Shown: positions 53,227 to 61,929 of the stretch, in pieces
Position numbering within the stretch: position 1 is the stretch's first letter
Layout: each line of letters opens with the position of its first letter
NCBI RefSeq assembly: GCF_015234275.1
Contig: NZ_JADGII010000004.1
Length of the DNA: 64,000 nucleotides
Source: Prosthecochloris ethylica
GTDB lineage: Bacteria; Bacteroidota; Chlorobiia; Chlorobiales; Chlorobiaceae
Direction: 5' to 3' (one strand)
Translations under genes and position numbers: made by a program
The notes under the pieces: model-generated
Seen by the model: only the letters and a program-made list of their open reading frames with translations
Database searches by the model: none
Told to the model about the DNA's origin: nothing

Positions 53227-54564
53227 TCAGCCCTCGCTCCGACCGCCTTCTTCCAGGACATCACGCTCTCCTTCATCGATGCCCTTGAGGCTTCGCTGAA
53301 TGGAACGGGTTCTGACACCGACAAGCCTGTCGATTTCAGAACTCGCCTGCGTCAACCGGTTCTGCGCGCGATCGAGCACCTCACCGAACCGTCCGAACTC
53401 CCGCTTCACCTGCGCCAGCACCTTCCATACCTCACCGGTACGCCGCTCGATCGCCAGTGTCCGAAAGCCCATCTGGAGGCTGTTGAGCAATGCCGCAAGG
53501 GTCGTCGGCCCGGTCACCACGATACTGTAGTCACGCTGCAGCATTTCCAGAAGAGACGTGTTGCGTACCACCTCGGCAAACAGGCCTTCGACCGGGAGAA
53601 ACAACAGACCGAAATCGGTCGTCCGCGGGGGATTGAGATACTTCTCGCTGATCTCTTTCGCACACCGCTTCATCTCGATCTCGATCTCCTTCGACGCCTG
53701 CTTCAGAGCCTCACCGTTCCCGCTTTCACTTGCATCTACCAGCCGGTAATACGCTTCCATCGGAAACTTGGCATCCAGCGGCAGGTATACCGGTTCGCCT
53801 TCTTCATCCCGCCCGGGTAACCGTATAGCGAACTCTACCCGCTCACGGCTGCCGTCCCTCACAGCGACATTCTCTTCATACTGTTCGGGGGACAGCAGAG
53901 ACGAAAGGATATTCTGCAACTGCATCTCTCCTAGGATACCACGTGTCTTGACGTTGGAGAGCACCTTTTTCAGGTCACCAACCCCCGTAGCCAGGTGTTT
54001 CATCTCGCCAAGCCCTTCATGCACTTTCTGGAGTCGCTCGCTGACCTGCCGAAACGAATCGCTCAGTCGTTTTTCGAGCGTCTCCTGCAGTTTCTCGTCA
54101 ACCGTCAGGCGCATTTCCTCCAGCTTCAGGGCGTTCTGTTCCTGGAGACGTTCGAGCCGGGCTTCAACCGTTCCCCGGACGCTGTCAAGCCTGTCCGAGG
54201 TTTCACTCCTGATGCGCTCCTGGGTTTCCATCAACCTGGCAAACTGCTCTCTGAGCAACCTGGACTGTTCACGGGCATCACCACTCAGTGTCTCCTCGAA
54301 CGACTTGATAGCGGTGCCGAGTTCCTGGCGGTTCTCCATCAGCAGCCTCCCCAGCTCGGCCCGGAAATCTCCGAGCACCTGCCGCTGCTCCTGGCGGTTC
54401 CTCGCAAACTCATCCTGCTGCAGCCGCTTCAGCCCCTCCATCGCCTCGTGAAGGGATCGATCGATGTCCTCACGCCTCCCGGTGCGCTGCATACGCAGCA
54501 GCATCACCATCTGGAAGACGACAAGAAGAACCAGAACGACAAGAAGAACAGTGACGAGCATCAT
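53227..54564 (-). CDS. rmuC: DNA recombination protein RmuC
   Basis: The 445-residue protein has an N-terminal membrane helix (VTVLLVVLVLLVVFQMVMLL) and a long coiled coil (about 40-190). The RmuC nuclease-like domain follows (about 210-400: GILGEMQLQNILSSLLSPEQYEEN, LPLDAKFPMEAYYRL, NTSLLEMLQRDYSIVVTGPTTLAALLNSLQMG). RmuC limits inversions at short repeats. Its ATG overlaps the preceding phosphatase stop, so it is the last gene of the leftward run. Confidence 0.93.
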   Translation of the reverse strand: MMLVTVLLVVLVLLVVFQMVMLLRMQRTGRREDIDRSLHEAMEGLKRLQQDEFARNRQEQRQVLGDFRAELGRLLMENRQELGTAIKSFEETLSGDAREQSRLLREQFARLMETQERIRSETSDRLDSVRGTVEARLERLQEQNALKLEEMRLTVDEKLQETLEKRLSDSFRQVSERLQKVHEGLGEMKHLATGVGDLKKVLSNVKTRGILGEMQLQNILSSLLSPEQYEENVAVRDGSRERVEFAIRLPGRDEEGEPVYLPLDAKFPMEAYYRLVDASESGNGEALKQASKEIEIEMKRCAKEISEKYLNPPRTTDFGLLFLPVEGLFAEVVRNTSLLEMLQRDYSIVVTGPTTLAALLNSLQMGFRTLAIERRTGEVWKVLAQVKREFGRFGEVLDRAQNRLTQASSEIDRLVGVRTRSIQRSLKGIDEGERDVLEEGGRSEG

Positions 54565-55322
54565 GCTGGAATTTCTCCGAGAAGCGTGTCACCTATCGAG
54601 CGGTTGGCACTGACAAGACCCTCGCCGTAGATGGTTGTCCGCCCCTTGTAATCAAAGCACCTGCCGCCGGCCTCCGTCACAATCGGAATCACCGCCGCGC
54701 AGTCCCATGGACTCATTTCCTTGTCAACCGCAACCTCCGCACGACCGGAAGCCACCAGCATATGCCCGTAGCAATCCCCCCAGCCCCTCACCAGGCCGGC
54801 CGCGTGGCGCAGCCTGTCGACCGGATGGTCGGACGGAGGGTCGAGCAGATACTCCTTTTCCGTAAACGTTACCGTCGAGTCGCGCAGGTCCGTAATCCCT
54901 GACACGCTCATCGCACCATCATTGAGAAAGGCTCCCCCCCCCTGCTCTGCATAACAGGTTTGCCCGAGCGCGGGAAAATGCACCACGCCAGCCCGCATGC
55001 TGTGCTCGACCTCGAGCGCAATCATCACCCCGAACAGCGGAACACCGTGAATGAACGAACGTGTACCGTCAATAGGGTCGAGGATCCAGCGCCGTGCATT
55101 TCCGGAAATCTTCTCCTCGAACTCCTCGCCGAAAATTCCGTCCTGCGGGAAACGCGCTCCAATCCCCTCTCTGATCAACTGTTCCGCACGACGATCAGCT
55201 TCCGTCACCGGAGTATCATCACGTTTCTCGTCGATTTTCAGTGACTTTTTCCCGAAATAGTTCATTGTCAGCTCACCTGCACGCCGGGCGAGCTCTACGG
55301 CAAAAGCAAGATCTTCAGTCAT
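54561..55322 (-). CDS. Inositol-monophosphatase-family phosphatase (HisN-like)
   Basis: The 253-residue protein has the Mg-binding motifs GEEFEE, WILDPIDGTRSFIHGVP and the late SPWDCAAVIPIVTEAGG. The FIHGVP/SPWDCAA variants resemble histidinol-phosphate phosphatases of the IMPase family more than suhB. The actual substrate (inositol phosphate, histidinol phosphate or 3'-phosphoadenosine phosphate) cannot be fixed from sequence. It lies 32 bases after the unknown gene at 55355 and overlaps rmuC by 4. Confidence 0.87.
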   Translation of the reverse strand: MTEDLAFAVELARRAGELTMNYFGKKSLKIDEKRDDTPVTEADRRAEQLIREGIGARFPQDGIFGEEFEEKISGNARRWILDPIDGTRSFIHGVPLFGVMIALEVEHSMRAGVVHFPALGQTCYAEQGGGAFLNDGAMSVSGITDLRDSTVTFTEKEYLLDPPSDHPVDRLRHAAGLVRGWGDCYGHMLVASGRAEVAVDKEMSPWDCAAVIPIVTEAGGRCFDYKGRTTIYGEGLVSANRSIGDTLLGEIPA

Positions 55323-55354
55323 GGCAGATTCGGCTGAATAGCCTGTTTACATGT

Positions 55355-56119
55355 TCAGAAACCACGCCTCATCCCCTCCCCCAGGGGATGGCGGCGTTCA
55401 CACTCACGCACAGCCAGCTCCATGTTGCGCTCTTCAGGTTCGATGGCTGCAAGCCGCACCGCCTCTCCGGCCACACAGCGCCGTACCTGAACGAGTTCCT
55501 CACCGGGATACGATGCAAACACCGAGCCGATATGCTCGCGCACGACATGCAGGGAAAGTTCGTAACGGCCGCTTTGGCAGAACGCCGTATAGAAATCCTG
55601 TACATTGCAGTCCAGAAGATCGGACAGCACCTCGAGATGCAGCGGCTCCTGCAGGTCGCTGTAGAAGCTGATCTGAAGGCGAATCAACGGATAACTCCTG
55701 GCGGGAATACATGACACCCTCATGCGGTATCCCCCGCTCTTCAAGTCGTGCAGAATTCCTCGCGCCTCCTCCTCGATTCCCTCGTAGCCAAGGTCCACGA
55801 GAATTCTTGCCGTTCCGGCAAGTCCGGTCAATGTCGGCATGTTGAGTTCCAGCGCCCCCGGAAACCCGAATACCACCGGCGACTGCTCGCCATCGATAGT
55901 CATGGTCCCTGCAGCTTCAGACAAGCGCATCGATGTAGCGTCTCCCTCCGGAAGGCGCCTGATCATCGATGCATACTTCTCGCCTGCGTCCGCCATGCGT
56001 CTGCCGGTTGTCCAGGGTGCCAGCCTCTCGAATGCCTCCTCGATCTGCGGCACATTCTCGCCATACAGAGGCTGCTCATCGCCGAACAGTGCTCCAAATG
56101 TTCTGGAAAACAATCCCAT
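55355..56119 (-). CDS. Unknown protein following the CqsS-like kinase
   Basis: A 254-residue soluble protein, acidic overall, with no signal peptide or helix long enough for a membrane. It alternates helical and beta segments (RMADAGEKYASMIRRLPEGD, MTIDGEQSPVVFGFPGALELNM, LIRLQISFYSDLQEPLHLEVLSDLL). I do not recognise a family. It starts 13 bases after the kinase stop, so it is very likely co-transcribed with the signalling genes. Confidence 0.7.
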   Translation of the reverse strand: MGLFSRTFGALFGDEQPLYGENVPQIEEAFERLAPWTTGRRMADAGEKYASMIRRLPEGDATSMRLSEAAGTMTIDGEQSPVVFGFPGALELNMPTLTGLAGTARILVDLGYEGIEEEARGILHDLKSGGYRMRVSCIPARSYPLIRLQISFYSDLQEPLHLEVLSDLLDCNVQDFYTAFCQSGRYELSLHVVREHIGSVFASYPGEELVQVRRCVAGEAVRLAAIEPEERNMELAVRECERRHPLGEGMRRGF

Positions 56120-56132
56120 AAGCGTTCTCTCC

Positions 56133-58301
56133 TCAGTTCACAACCGCAGTTCCGGAAAGTTCCTTCCCCCTGCTTTCGGACTGATACGGTTTCAGCCATT
56201 GTCCGATTTTCTGCGTCAGTACAGCAGTATCGACCGGTTTGACAAGATAATCATTCATACCGGCCTGTAAAGCCTCTTCGATTATTCCCTCGTCACTCTC
56301 GCCACTCAGGCCGATAACCGGAAGAGTGGCAATCTCGTCGTCCGTACTGTTGCGGATTTTGCGTGTCGCACAGATACCGTCACATCCCGGCATCATCAGG
56401 TCCATGAGCACCAGATCGTAGCGTCCGACACCGATTTTTTCGAACGCAGCCGTGCCGTCGGCAGCTTCATCGACAATGATCCCGAAACGCTCGAGCACAC
56501 TCCGGACGACGATCCGGTTAAACGAAGAGTCATCAGTCACCAGGACCCTGCGCCCTCTCAGGGACACACCTTTATCCATCCTGATCGTCTGCAGACACTC
56601 TCCAAGCTGCTTGATCAGGTTCTCCATGCTCCAGGGCCCAGAGATCACTCCCTGCATACCAGCGTTTTCCACCTTCCCCCTGAGCCTGTAGAGCGGATCA
56701 CCGCTCCAGACAATCACCGGCACCAGAAGATGCTCTTCTCCACCATCCCCTTTTCTGATCCGCTCGACTGCCTCATACCCGTCCATCCGAGGCATGGATA
56801 TGCTCATGACAACAAGGTCAAATGATGCCTCGTTCAGCATCTGAAGTGCACGAGCCGCATCGTGCGCAACTGACGGCTCGGCACCAAGCAATTCCAGAGC
56901 ATGGACGAACGTCCCTCGCTCATCACCCTGTTCACCGGTAACGAGTACACGCTTTCGCGCAAACAATGCAGCGTACTCCGAGACGAGCTGCTCCCTGAAC
57001 GAGCCCTGTTCAGCTTCCGTCACCACAGGAAAGGCAAGCACGAACTCCGTGAACACCCCGTAATCGGACGAACAGCTGATTGTCCCGCCGAATCCCTCCA
57101 TGACACGTCTGCAATAGGAAAGTCCAAGACCTGTCCCCCCATTCTTGCCTGATGTAAAATACGGATCGAACACCCGCGCCAGATTTTCGGAGGGAATACC
57201 GGGACCGTTATCCCTGACCCTTACCGTATTCCTTCCATTTCCGGGCTCGATGACGATATCGATCCGCGCATCGTCGCAGGATTTGAGAAAATACAGTGCA
57301 TTCATCAGAAGGTTGAACAGTACAAAAACATACTTCGTCTCGTCAATTCTGACCATAAAATCCTGCCGTACATCGACAACGACCTTGTGACGGTCACGGT
57401 CTGAATCGAATCCATACTCATCGAGGGCCTTCTGTGTAACAGCGGCCGCAGACGTACAGATGAATCTGTCCTGAGAGATCGGCCGCCCCTTCACCTCATC
57501 GAGGATCATCGTAATCACCTGCATCCCCCTGTTCAGGGCAAGCTTGCCCTGGGCAACGCGCCTGTATATGCTCTCGAGCGTACGGTCACTGAGGGGCGGT
57601 GATGCTTTTCCCGGATGGTACCCCGGCAGGGAATCCTCGATGTAGTCGAGGTTCATCTGCACCTGGCCGAGCGGATTGCGCATCTCGTGCGCTATACTCC
57701 CGGCCAGAGCATGCAGTGCCCGGTTTCGTTCCTGAGCGATCTGCCCCTTTTTATTGCTGTAACTGAACACATAACCGGCACAGATCGTAAAAAAGACGAC
57801 AATGGAATACAGTGGAATATTGAAGCCGGGGGTCAGGTCGGTCACCGTCGATGTCAACAGAAAAAACACAATCGCACCTGCCACACCGAGGCACAGATCG
57901 ATCAGGAATAAAAACCAGTGAGGCACATAGGAAATCAGCACGAAAATCATAAAAATTTCCCAGTAGAGCCAGAGTTCGTGGAATCCGGTCTTCAGAAGAT
58001 TTACGGTAAAAATGAACGGCAACGTAAAAATGATGACAAGGTGCCAGTAGACCTTGAACACGTCACGGTAGCGATCGGATATCCAGAGCCCGGCAAGCAC
58101 GGACAGGCTGAAAAATGTCGCAATCATCCGCAACGAGAAACTCTCGTAGGGAAGGTGAAAATAGTACTTGAAGAGGAAATAGAAACAAAAATGCGCTGGT
58201 GCGCCTAACATCGCAGCGGTAATGATATTGAATCGGGAAATTCTCGTCCCTTCCTCGAACCATCGGGCTGCAAGGCTTTTTATGTATCGTAGTTCTCTCA
58301 C
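56133..58301 (-). CDS. CqsS/LqsS-like hybrid sensor histidine kinase with two receivers
   Basis: The 722-residue protein has an N-terminal region of about six to seven membrane helices (28-182). Its pattern (MLGAPAHFCFYFLFKYYF, YESFSLRMIATFFSL) recalls CqsS of Vibrio and LqsS of Legionella, receptors for alpha-hydroxyketone autoinducers. The kinase core carries the phospho-histidine in GSIAHEMRNPLGQ (His 205), DNGPGIP and GGTGLGLSYCRRVM. Receiver 1 is degenerate: VVMSISMP has Ser at the Asp site. Receiver 2 is intact, with DLVLMDLMMP and LVKPV. GTG 58301 overlaps the preceding stop (GTGA). Confidence 0.85.
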   Translation of the reverse strand: MRELRYIKSLAARWFEEGTRISRFNIITAAMLGAPAHFCFYFLFKYYFHLPYESFSLRMIATFFSLSVLAGLWISDRYRDVFKVYWHLVIIFTLPFIFTVNLLKTGFHELWLYWEIFMIFVLISYVPHWFLFLIDLCLGVAGAIVFFLLTSTVTDLTPGFNIPLYSIVVFFTICAGYVFSYSNKKGQIAQERNRALHALAGSIAHEMRNPLGQVQMNLDYIEDSLPGYHPGKASPPLSDRTLESIYRRVAQGKLALNRGMQVITMILDEVKGRPISQDRFICTSAAAVTQKALDEYGFDSDRDRHKVVVDVRQDFMVRIDETKYVFVLFNLLMNALYFLKSCDDARIDIVIEPGNGRNTVRVRDNGPGIPSENLARVFDPYFTSGKNGGTGLGLSYCRRVMEGFGGTISCSSDYGVFTEFVLAFPVVTEAEQGSFREQLVSEYAALFARKRVLVTGEQGDERGTFVHALELLGAEPSVAHDAARALQMLNEASFDLVVMSISMPRMDGYEAVERIRKGDGGEEHLLVPVIVWSGDPLYRLRGKVENAGMQGVISGPWSMENLIKQLGECLQTIRMDKGVSLRGRRVLVTDDSSFNRIVVRSVLERFGIIVDEAADGTAAFEKIGVGRYDLVLMDLMMPGCDGICATRKIRNSTDDEIATLPVIGLSGESDEGIIEEALQAGMNDYLVKPVDTAVLTQKIGQWLKPYQSESRGKELSGTAVVN

Positions 58302-59620
58302 AAATTTCTCTCCCTGTCTGCCCCCCCGGTCAGAGATTCAACACTCTCTTCAGCGGCCCTGCAGCAGGCCTCTATCGATGCCCCTCGTCTGAAATCACCG
58401 GTAACGGATACACCGCGCCATGTGCCGAGGTATCGGTCAAGCGCCTCGAGCAGGCTGTAATGATATGCAGAATATGCACATAAACCAGGAGAAAACCTTC
58501 TGTACACAGAGCTCTCCCTGGAACCGGCACTGACCGAAAAATACGGCTCGATCGCTTCCTCGGCCAAAGCGATCATCCGTTCGGCAGGAAGCCCCTTTTC
58601 AAGCAGGTCTCTCGAAGCCCTGCCGCTGAACGTATACCGAACAAGATTGCGATCGCCAATGCCGTATGCGCCCGCGTTGCTTACCAGTGACTGGCTGCCG
58701 AAAATCATTGCCCGCTCGGCGGAGGAAAAGACATCATGTCGATAACGGACAAGAGCCACCCCGACAGGGTAATACCGTATTCGGCCAAGAAGATCCGCCA
58801 GCTCGGGGAATGATGCTGTCCAGAGCCGGGCGGCATCGCATGCCGGCAATGCCACAACAACTTTCCTGAAATTCCTGCGGTAACGACCGCCAGGTGAACG
58901 CACATGCAGTGTCGTCGTTGCATCGTGATGTTCCATCGACTCGACATGATGCTCTTTCAGCACCATGTCGTCTCCGGCAAACCTCTCGAATCTGGAAATC
59001 ATGCCGTGCATACCTTCTGTCAGCTGATCATAGCTGTCAAGTACAAGAGCGAGATTGGAACCGAAATTTCCAGGGTAGCATTCATCAGGCTCAGCCCCGT
59101 TCATCCGCACAGTCATCGGCCGGATCAGATGCTCGGCACAGCGGCGGGGAAACCACGAAGCAAGGGTAGCGCGATCGTGCTTTCTCGAAATCCGATTAAA
59201 ATACGAGGTATTGAGGAACCCCTGTTCCCGGTCCCGCCGCAGAGCTCTGACAAGAGGGTACAGCCTGGCAATGCCTGCGACACCCGCAAAACGCAGAATC
59301 GCACGCATCGCGCTGCCTGTGCCCTGCTCGCGGCTCAGCCTGACAATCTCCCGGTCAACGACCTGCGAGGTATTCAATCCGAAATATTCGTACTCCATCG
59401 GCCCGATCGTGTCGACCAACTGCCGGAACCGGGTGTATTTCCTGCCGATATTTTTCCCACCGGCATCAACCTGCCGACCATCAGCCATCATCAGGCTGCC
59501 GGTACGCCCGCCAAGCTCTGGTGAAGACTCGAACAGTTCGACACGAAAACCTTTTGCCAGCAGATACATGGACGCCGCCATGCCGGAAATCCCTCCACCG
59601 ATAACAGCAACCTTATCCAT
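58298..59620 (-). CDS. FAD-dependent amine-oxidase-like oxidoreductase
   Basis: The 440-residue flavoprotein has the dinucleotide motif VAVIGGGISGMAASMYLLAKGF followed by ELFESSPELGGRTGS, typical of amine oxidase/protoporphyrinogen oxidase/phytoene desaturase types. A C-terminal GVSVTGDFRRGASIEACCRAAEE flavin segment completes it. The substrate is unknown. ATG 59620 has GAGGAG upstream and overlaps the AfsA-like stop by 8 bases. The stop overlaps the kinase GTG. It probably acts on a product of the AfsA-like protein (inference). Confidence 0.8.
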   Translation of the reverse strand: MDKVAVIGGGISGMAASMYLLAKGFRVELFESSPELGGRTGSLMMADGRQVDAGGKNIGRKYTRFRQLVDTIGPMEYEYFGLNTSQVVDREIVRLSREQGTGSAMRAILRFAGVAGIARLYPLVRALRRDREQGFLNTSYFNRISRKHDRATLASWFPRRCAEHLIRPMTVRMNGAEPDECYPGNFGSNLALVLDSYDQLTEGMHGMISRFERFAGDDMVLKEHHVESMEHHDATTTLHVRSPGGRYRRNFRKVVVALPACDAARLWTASFPELADLLGRIRYYPVGVALVRYRHDVFSSAERAMIFGSQSLVSNAGAYGIGDRNLVRYTFSGRASRDLLEKGLPAERMIALAEEAIEPYFSVSAGSRESSVYRRFSPGLCAYSAYHYSLLEALDRYLGTWRGVSVTGDFRRGASIEACCRAAEESVESLTGGADRERNL

Positions 59621-60614
59621 TCTCCTCACCGCCCTGTGATTTGATTCCGTCAAGTTTCGCGAGATACTGCCGGCGCCCCCTGGAAAGCACTCTTTCCGTA
59701 CGTATGCGTTTATCCACGTATTTCTCTATATCGCTGAACACCACGGCGTTGAGCCTGGCCTGCGCACACAGCTTTCCCCACTGAAACACCTGGCATACGG
59801 CATAACTCTCCTGCTCGTCAACCCCTTCGGCATGAGCATACGAAGAATACGCCCTGATGATCACCGGCGCATTTTTTTCGATATAACTGACAAAATCGGT
59901 ACAGTATCTTCGCAGTGCCATGGTACCGCTTTCGGGAAGCCGTCCGGTCAGATGGGTTACGGCAATCCCCGCCTGCCTCATGGCCTCGAGCACCAGCATG
60001 CCCTGAAGATGATCGGAGTCATGATCGAACCTGAACTCACCGGTTGAATCGAGCAGGTTGAAATACGCCATCCGTCCCTCAATCCACGGCAGGGAAAGCA
60101 GCACATTGCGAGGGTCCTTTTTGTGCACCAGTTTCGGATCGAGGTGCCCTGCAGGCAGATCATCATCATACACCGCGAGCGAAGAGGAAATGGCTCCTTC
60201 AAGATCGAGCGGAATTCTGGCAAGAAGTCCGGCAAGAGTATCCGAATCACAGGTCTCCAGCTGCAACCGCAGAGCAGCCCTGTTCAGACCATAGAGCGGT
60301 TCGAGCTTACGGCCCCGTTGACGTGCATAACGCGGAGAAACAACAAGCTGGCATGAATCTCCGAGAAGCGCGTAGTAAAATATTACCTCTTGCTGCGATG
60401 ACACGTTCACTTTCATGAACGAATCCCATCCGTCAGGCAGTGAATCATCATCAAAAACAAGAACGTAACGCAGTCCGTCAGGCAGTGAATTCCTGAGGCG
60501 CTCTTCGCAAACCGCTCCCATGCCGGGGCGGATAATCATGCTGCCACTTTCCGTGCAGGTCATCGACGACCTGGCTGAAACCGATGGAAAGGGCTCTGAA
60601 ACCCTGATACTCAT
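59613..60614 (-). CDS. AfsA-type hotdog protein (gamma-butyrolactone synthase family)
   Basis: The 333-residue protein carries the AfsA signature in its second half: KLVHKKDPRNVLLS (161-174), then FDHDSDHLQGMLVLEAMRQAG (197-216). These correspond to the MVHR and NDHVPGMLLLEAARQ motifs of Streptomyces AfsA, as I recall that sequence. AfsA joins a beta-ketoacyl chain to a glycerol derivative in A-factor synthesis. The first 150 residues do not resemble the N-terminal hotdog of AfsA, so only one clear hotdog unit is present. ATG 60614 has GGGAG upstream. It heads the leftward operon. Confidence 0.8.
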   Translation of the reverse strand: MSIRVSEPFPSVSARSSMTCTESGSMIIRPGMGAVCEERLRNSLPDGLRYVLVFDDDSLPDGWDSFMKVNVSSQQEVIFYYALLGDSCQLVVSPRYARQRGRKLEPLYGLNRAALRLQLETCDSDTLAGLLARIPLDLEGAISSSLAVYDDDLPAGHLDPKLVHKKDPRNVLLSLPWIEGRMAYFNLLDSTGEFRFDHDSDHLQGMLVLEAMRQAGIAVTHLTGRLPESGTMALRRYCTDFVSYIEKNAPVIIRAYSSYAHAEGVDEQESYAVCQVFQWGKLCAQARLNAVVFSDIEKYVDKRIRTERVLSRGRRQYLAKLDGIKSQGGEENG

Positions 60615-60781
60615 AATGAATTCTCCCAGTTGATTTTTTTGAAAACACCGTCATATTCATCCCCCCCTACGGTAAGATATTGCATTCTGCACAGGTAATT
60701 TATGATAAATACTTTCTCATATCCAGACTGTTACAGCAGTAAAAAAAATAACCGTTTTCCACTGGTGAAGAGTTCAGAAAA

Positions 60782-60804
60782 TTCCTGAAGGCAGGCTTCA
60801 GGAA
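60782..60804 (+). promoter_or_regulatory. Perfect hairpin upstream of hemB
   Basis: TTCCTGAAG (60782-60790) and CTTCAGGAA (60796-60804) form a 9-bp perfect stem with a GCAGG loop, 54 bases before the hemB ATG. The 244-base divergent spacer also has an ATTTA-TGA-TAAAT dyad near 60701. It may be an operator or leader hairpin. Confidence 0.45.
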
Positions 60805-60858
60805 ATGGAGGTATTTTCGTATTTTTGGGTTTTCCGTCAACAAAATGAATTCAGCAAC

Positions 60859-61845
60859 ATGAGCCAGACAGATTTACTCAATATTGTACACCGACCGAGA
60901 AGACTTCGCAGAACCGCAGCGATCCGCAACCTTGTCCAGGAAGTGACTCTGACGAAAAACGACCTTGTCGCCCCGATCTTTGTCTGCCCGGGAACCAATG
61001 TCAAGGAAGAAGTCCCTTCGATGCCCAACAGTTATCGCTTCTCCATCGACAACGCTGTCAAGGAGTGCAAAGAGCTCTGGGATCTCGGCATTCAGGCGAT
61101 CGATCTGTTTGGTATTCCTGAAGAGAAAACCGAAGACGGCCGGGAAGCATACAACGACGACGGTATCGTCCAGCGCGCCATCCGCGCCATCAAGGATGCC
61201 GTGCCGGAACTCTGCATCATGACCGATGTCGCACTCGACCCGTTCACTCCGTTCGGCCACGACGGCCTCGTCAAGGATGGCATTATTCTCAATGACGAAA
61301 CCGTCGAGGTCCTCTGCCGGATGTCGATTTCACATGCAAAAGCAGGAGCTGACTTCGTCTCTCCGAGCGATATGATGGACGGCCGCATCGGAGCGATCCG
61401 CGAGGCTCTCGATGACGAAGGCCATTCAGATGTCGGCATTCTCTCCTACGCCGCAAAATACTCTTCGAGCTTCTACGGCCCGTTCCGTGACGCACTTCAC
61501 TCCGCCCCGCAGTTCGGCGACAAATCAACCTACCAGATGGATCCCGCCAATAGCGTCGAAGGCATGAAAGAGATCGAACTCGACATTGTCGAGGGTGCAG
61601 ACATCGTCATGATCAAGCCGGGTCTGGCCTATCTCGATATCGTCTGCAAAACCAAGGAACGCTTTGACGTGCCGGTAGCAGTCTACCACGTGTCCGGCGA
61701 ATACGCCATGGTCTGCGCAGCTGCAGAAAAAGGCTGGATCGACGGCGACAGGGTCATGATGGAATCCCTTCTCTCCATGAAACGTGCGGGAGCGGACATC
61801 ATCTTCACCTACTACGCCAAGGAAGCCGCAAAAAAACTCTCCTGA
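60859..61845 (+). CDS. hemB: Delta-aminolevulinic acid dehydratase (porphobilinogen synthase), Mg type
   Basis: The 328-residue enzyme joins two aminolevulinates. The metal-site segment reads DVALDPFTPFGHDG, with aspartates instead of the zinc cysteines, so it is the Mg-dependent class usual in phototrophs. The Schiff-base lysines are in YAAKYSSSFYGPFRDA and VMIKPGLAYLDIV. ATG 60859 is chosen by family similarity; ATG 60805 would add 18 residues lacking similarity. It stands 8 kb away from hemACD. Confidence 0.96.
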   Translation: MSQTDLLNIVHRPRRLRRTAAIRNLVQEVTLTKNDLVAPIFVCPGTNVKEEVPSMPNSYRFSIDNAVKECKELWDLGIQAIDLFGIPEEKTEDGREAYNDDGIVQRAIRAIKDAVPELCIMTDVALDPFTPFGHDGLVKDGIILNDETVEVLCRMSISHAKAGADFVSPSDMMDGRIGAIREALDDEGHSDVGILSYAAKYSSSFYGPFRDALHSAPQFGDKSTYQMDPANSVEGMKEIELDIVEGADIVMIKPGLAYLDIVCKTKERFDVPVAVYHVSGEYAMVCAAAEKGWIDGDRVMMESLLSMKRAGADIIFTYYAKEAAKKLS

Positions 61846-61882
61846 ACGGAGAACCACATCATCGATAATCCGATATGACCGG

Positions 61883-61912
61883 CCCGGCTGCACACCGCAG
61901 CCGGGTCTTTTT
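61883..61912 (+). terminator. Rho-independent terminator after hemB
   Basis: CCCGGCTGC (61883-61891) pairs with GCAGCCGGG (61897-61905), followed by TCTTTTTA. Confidence 0.88.
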
Positions 61913-61929
61913 ATGACCAGGAACTTACC

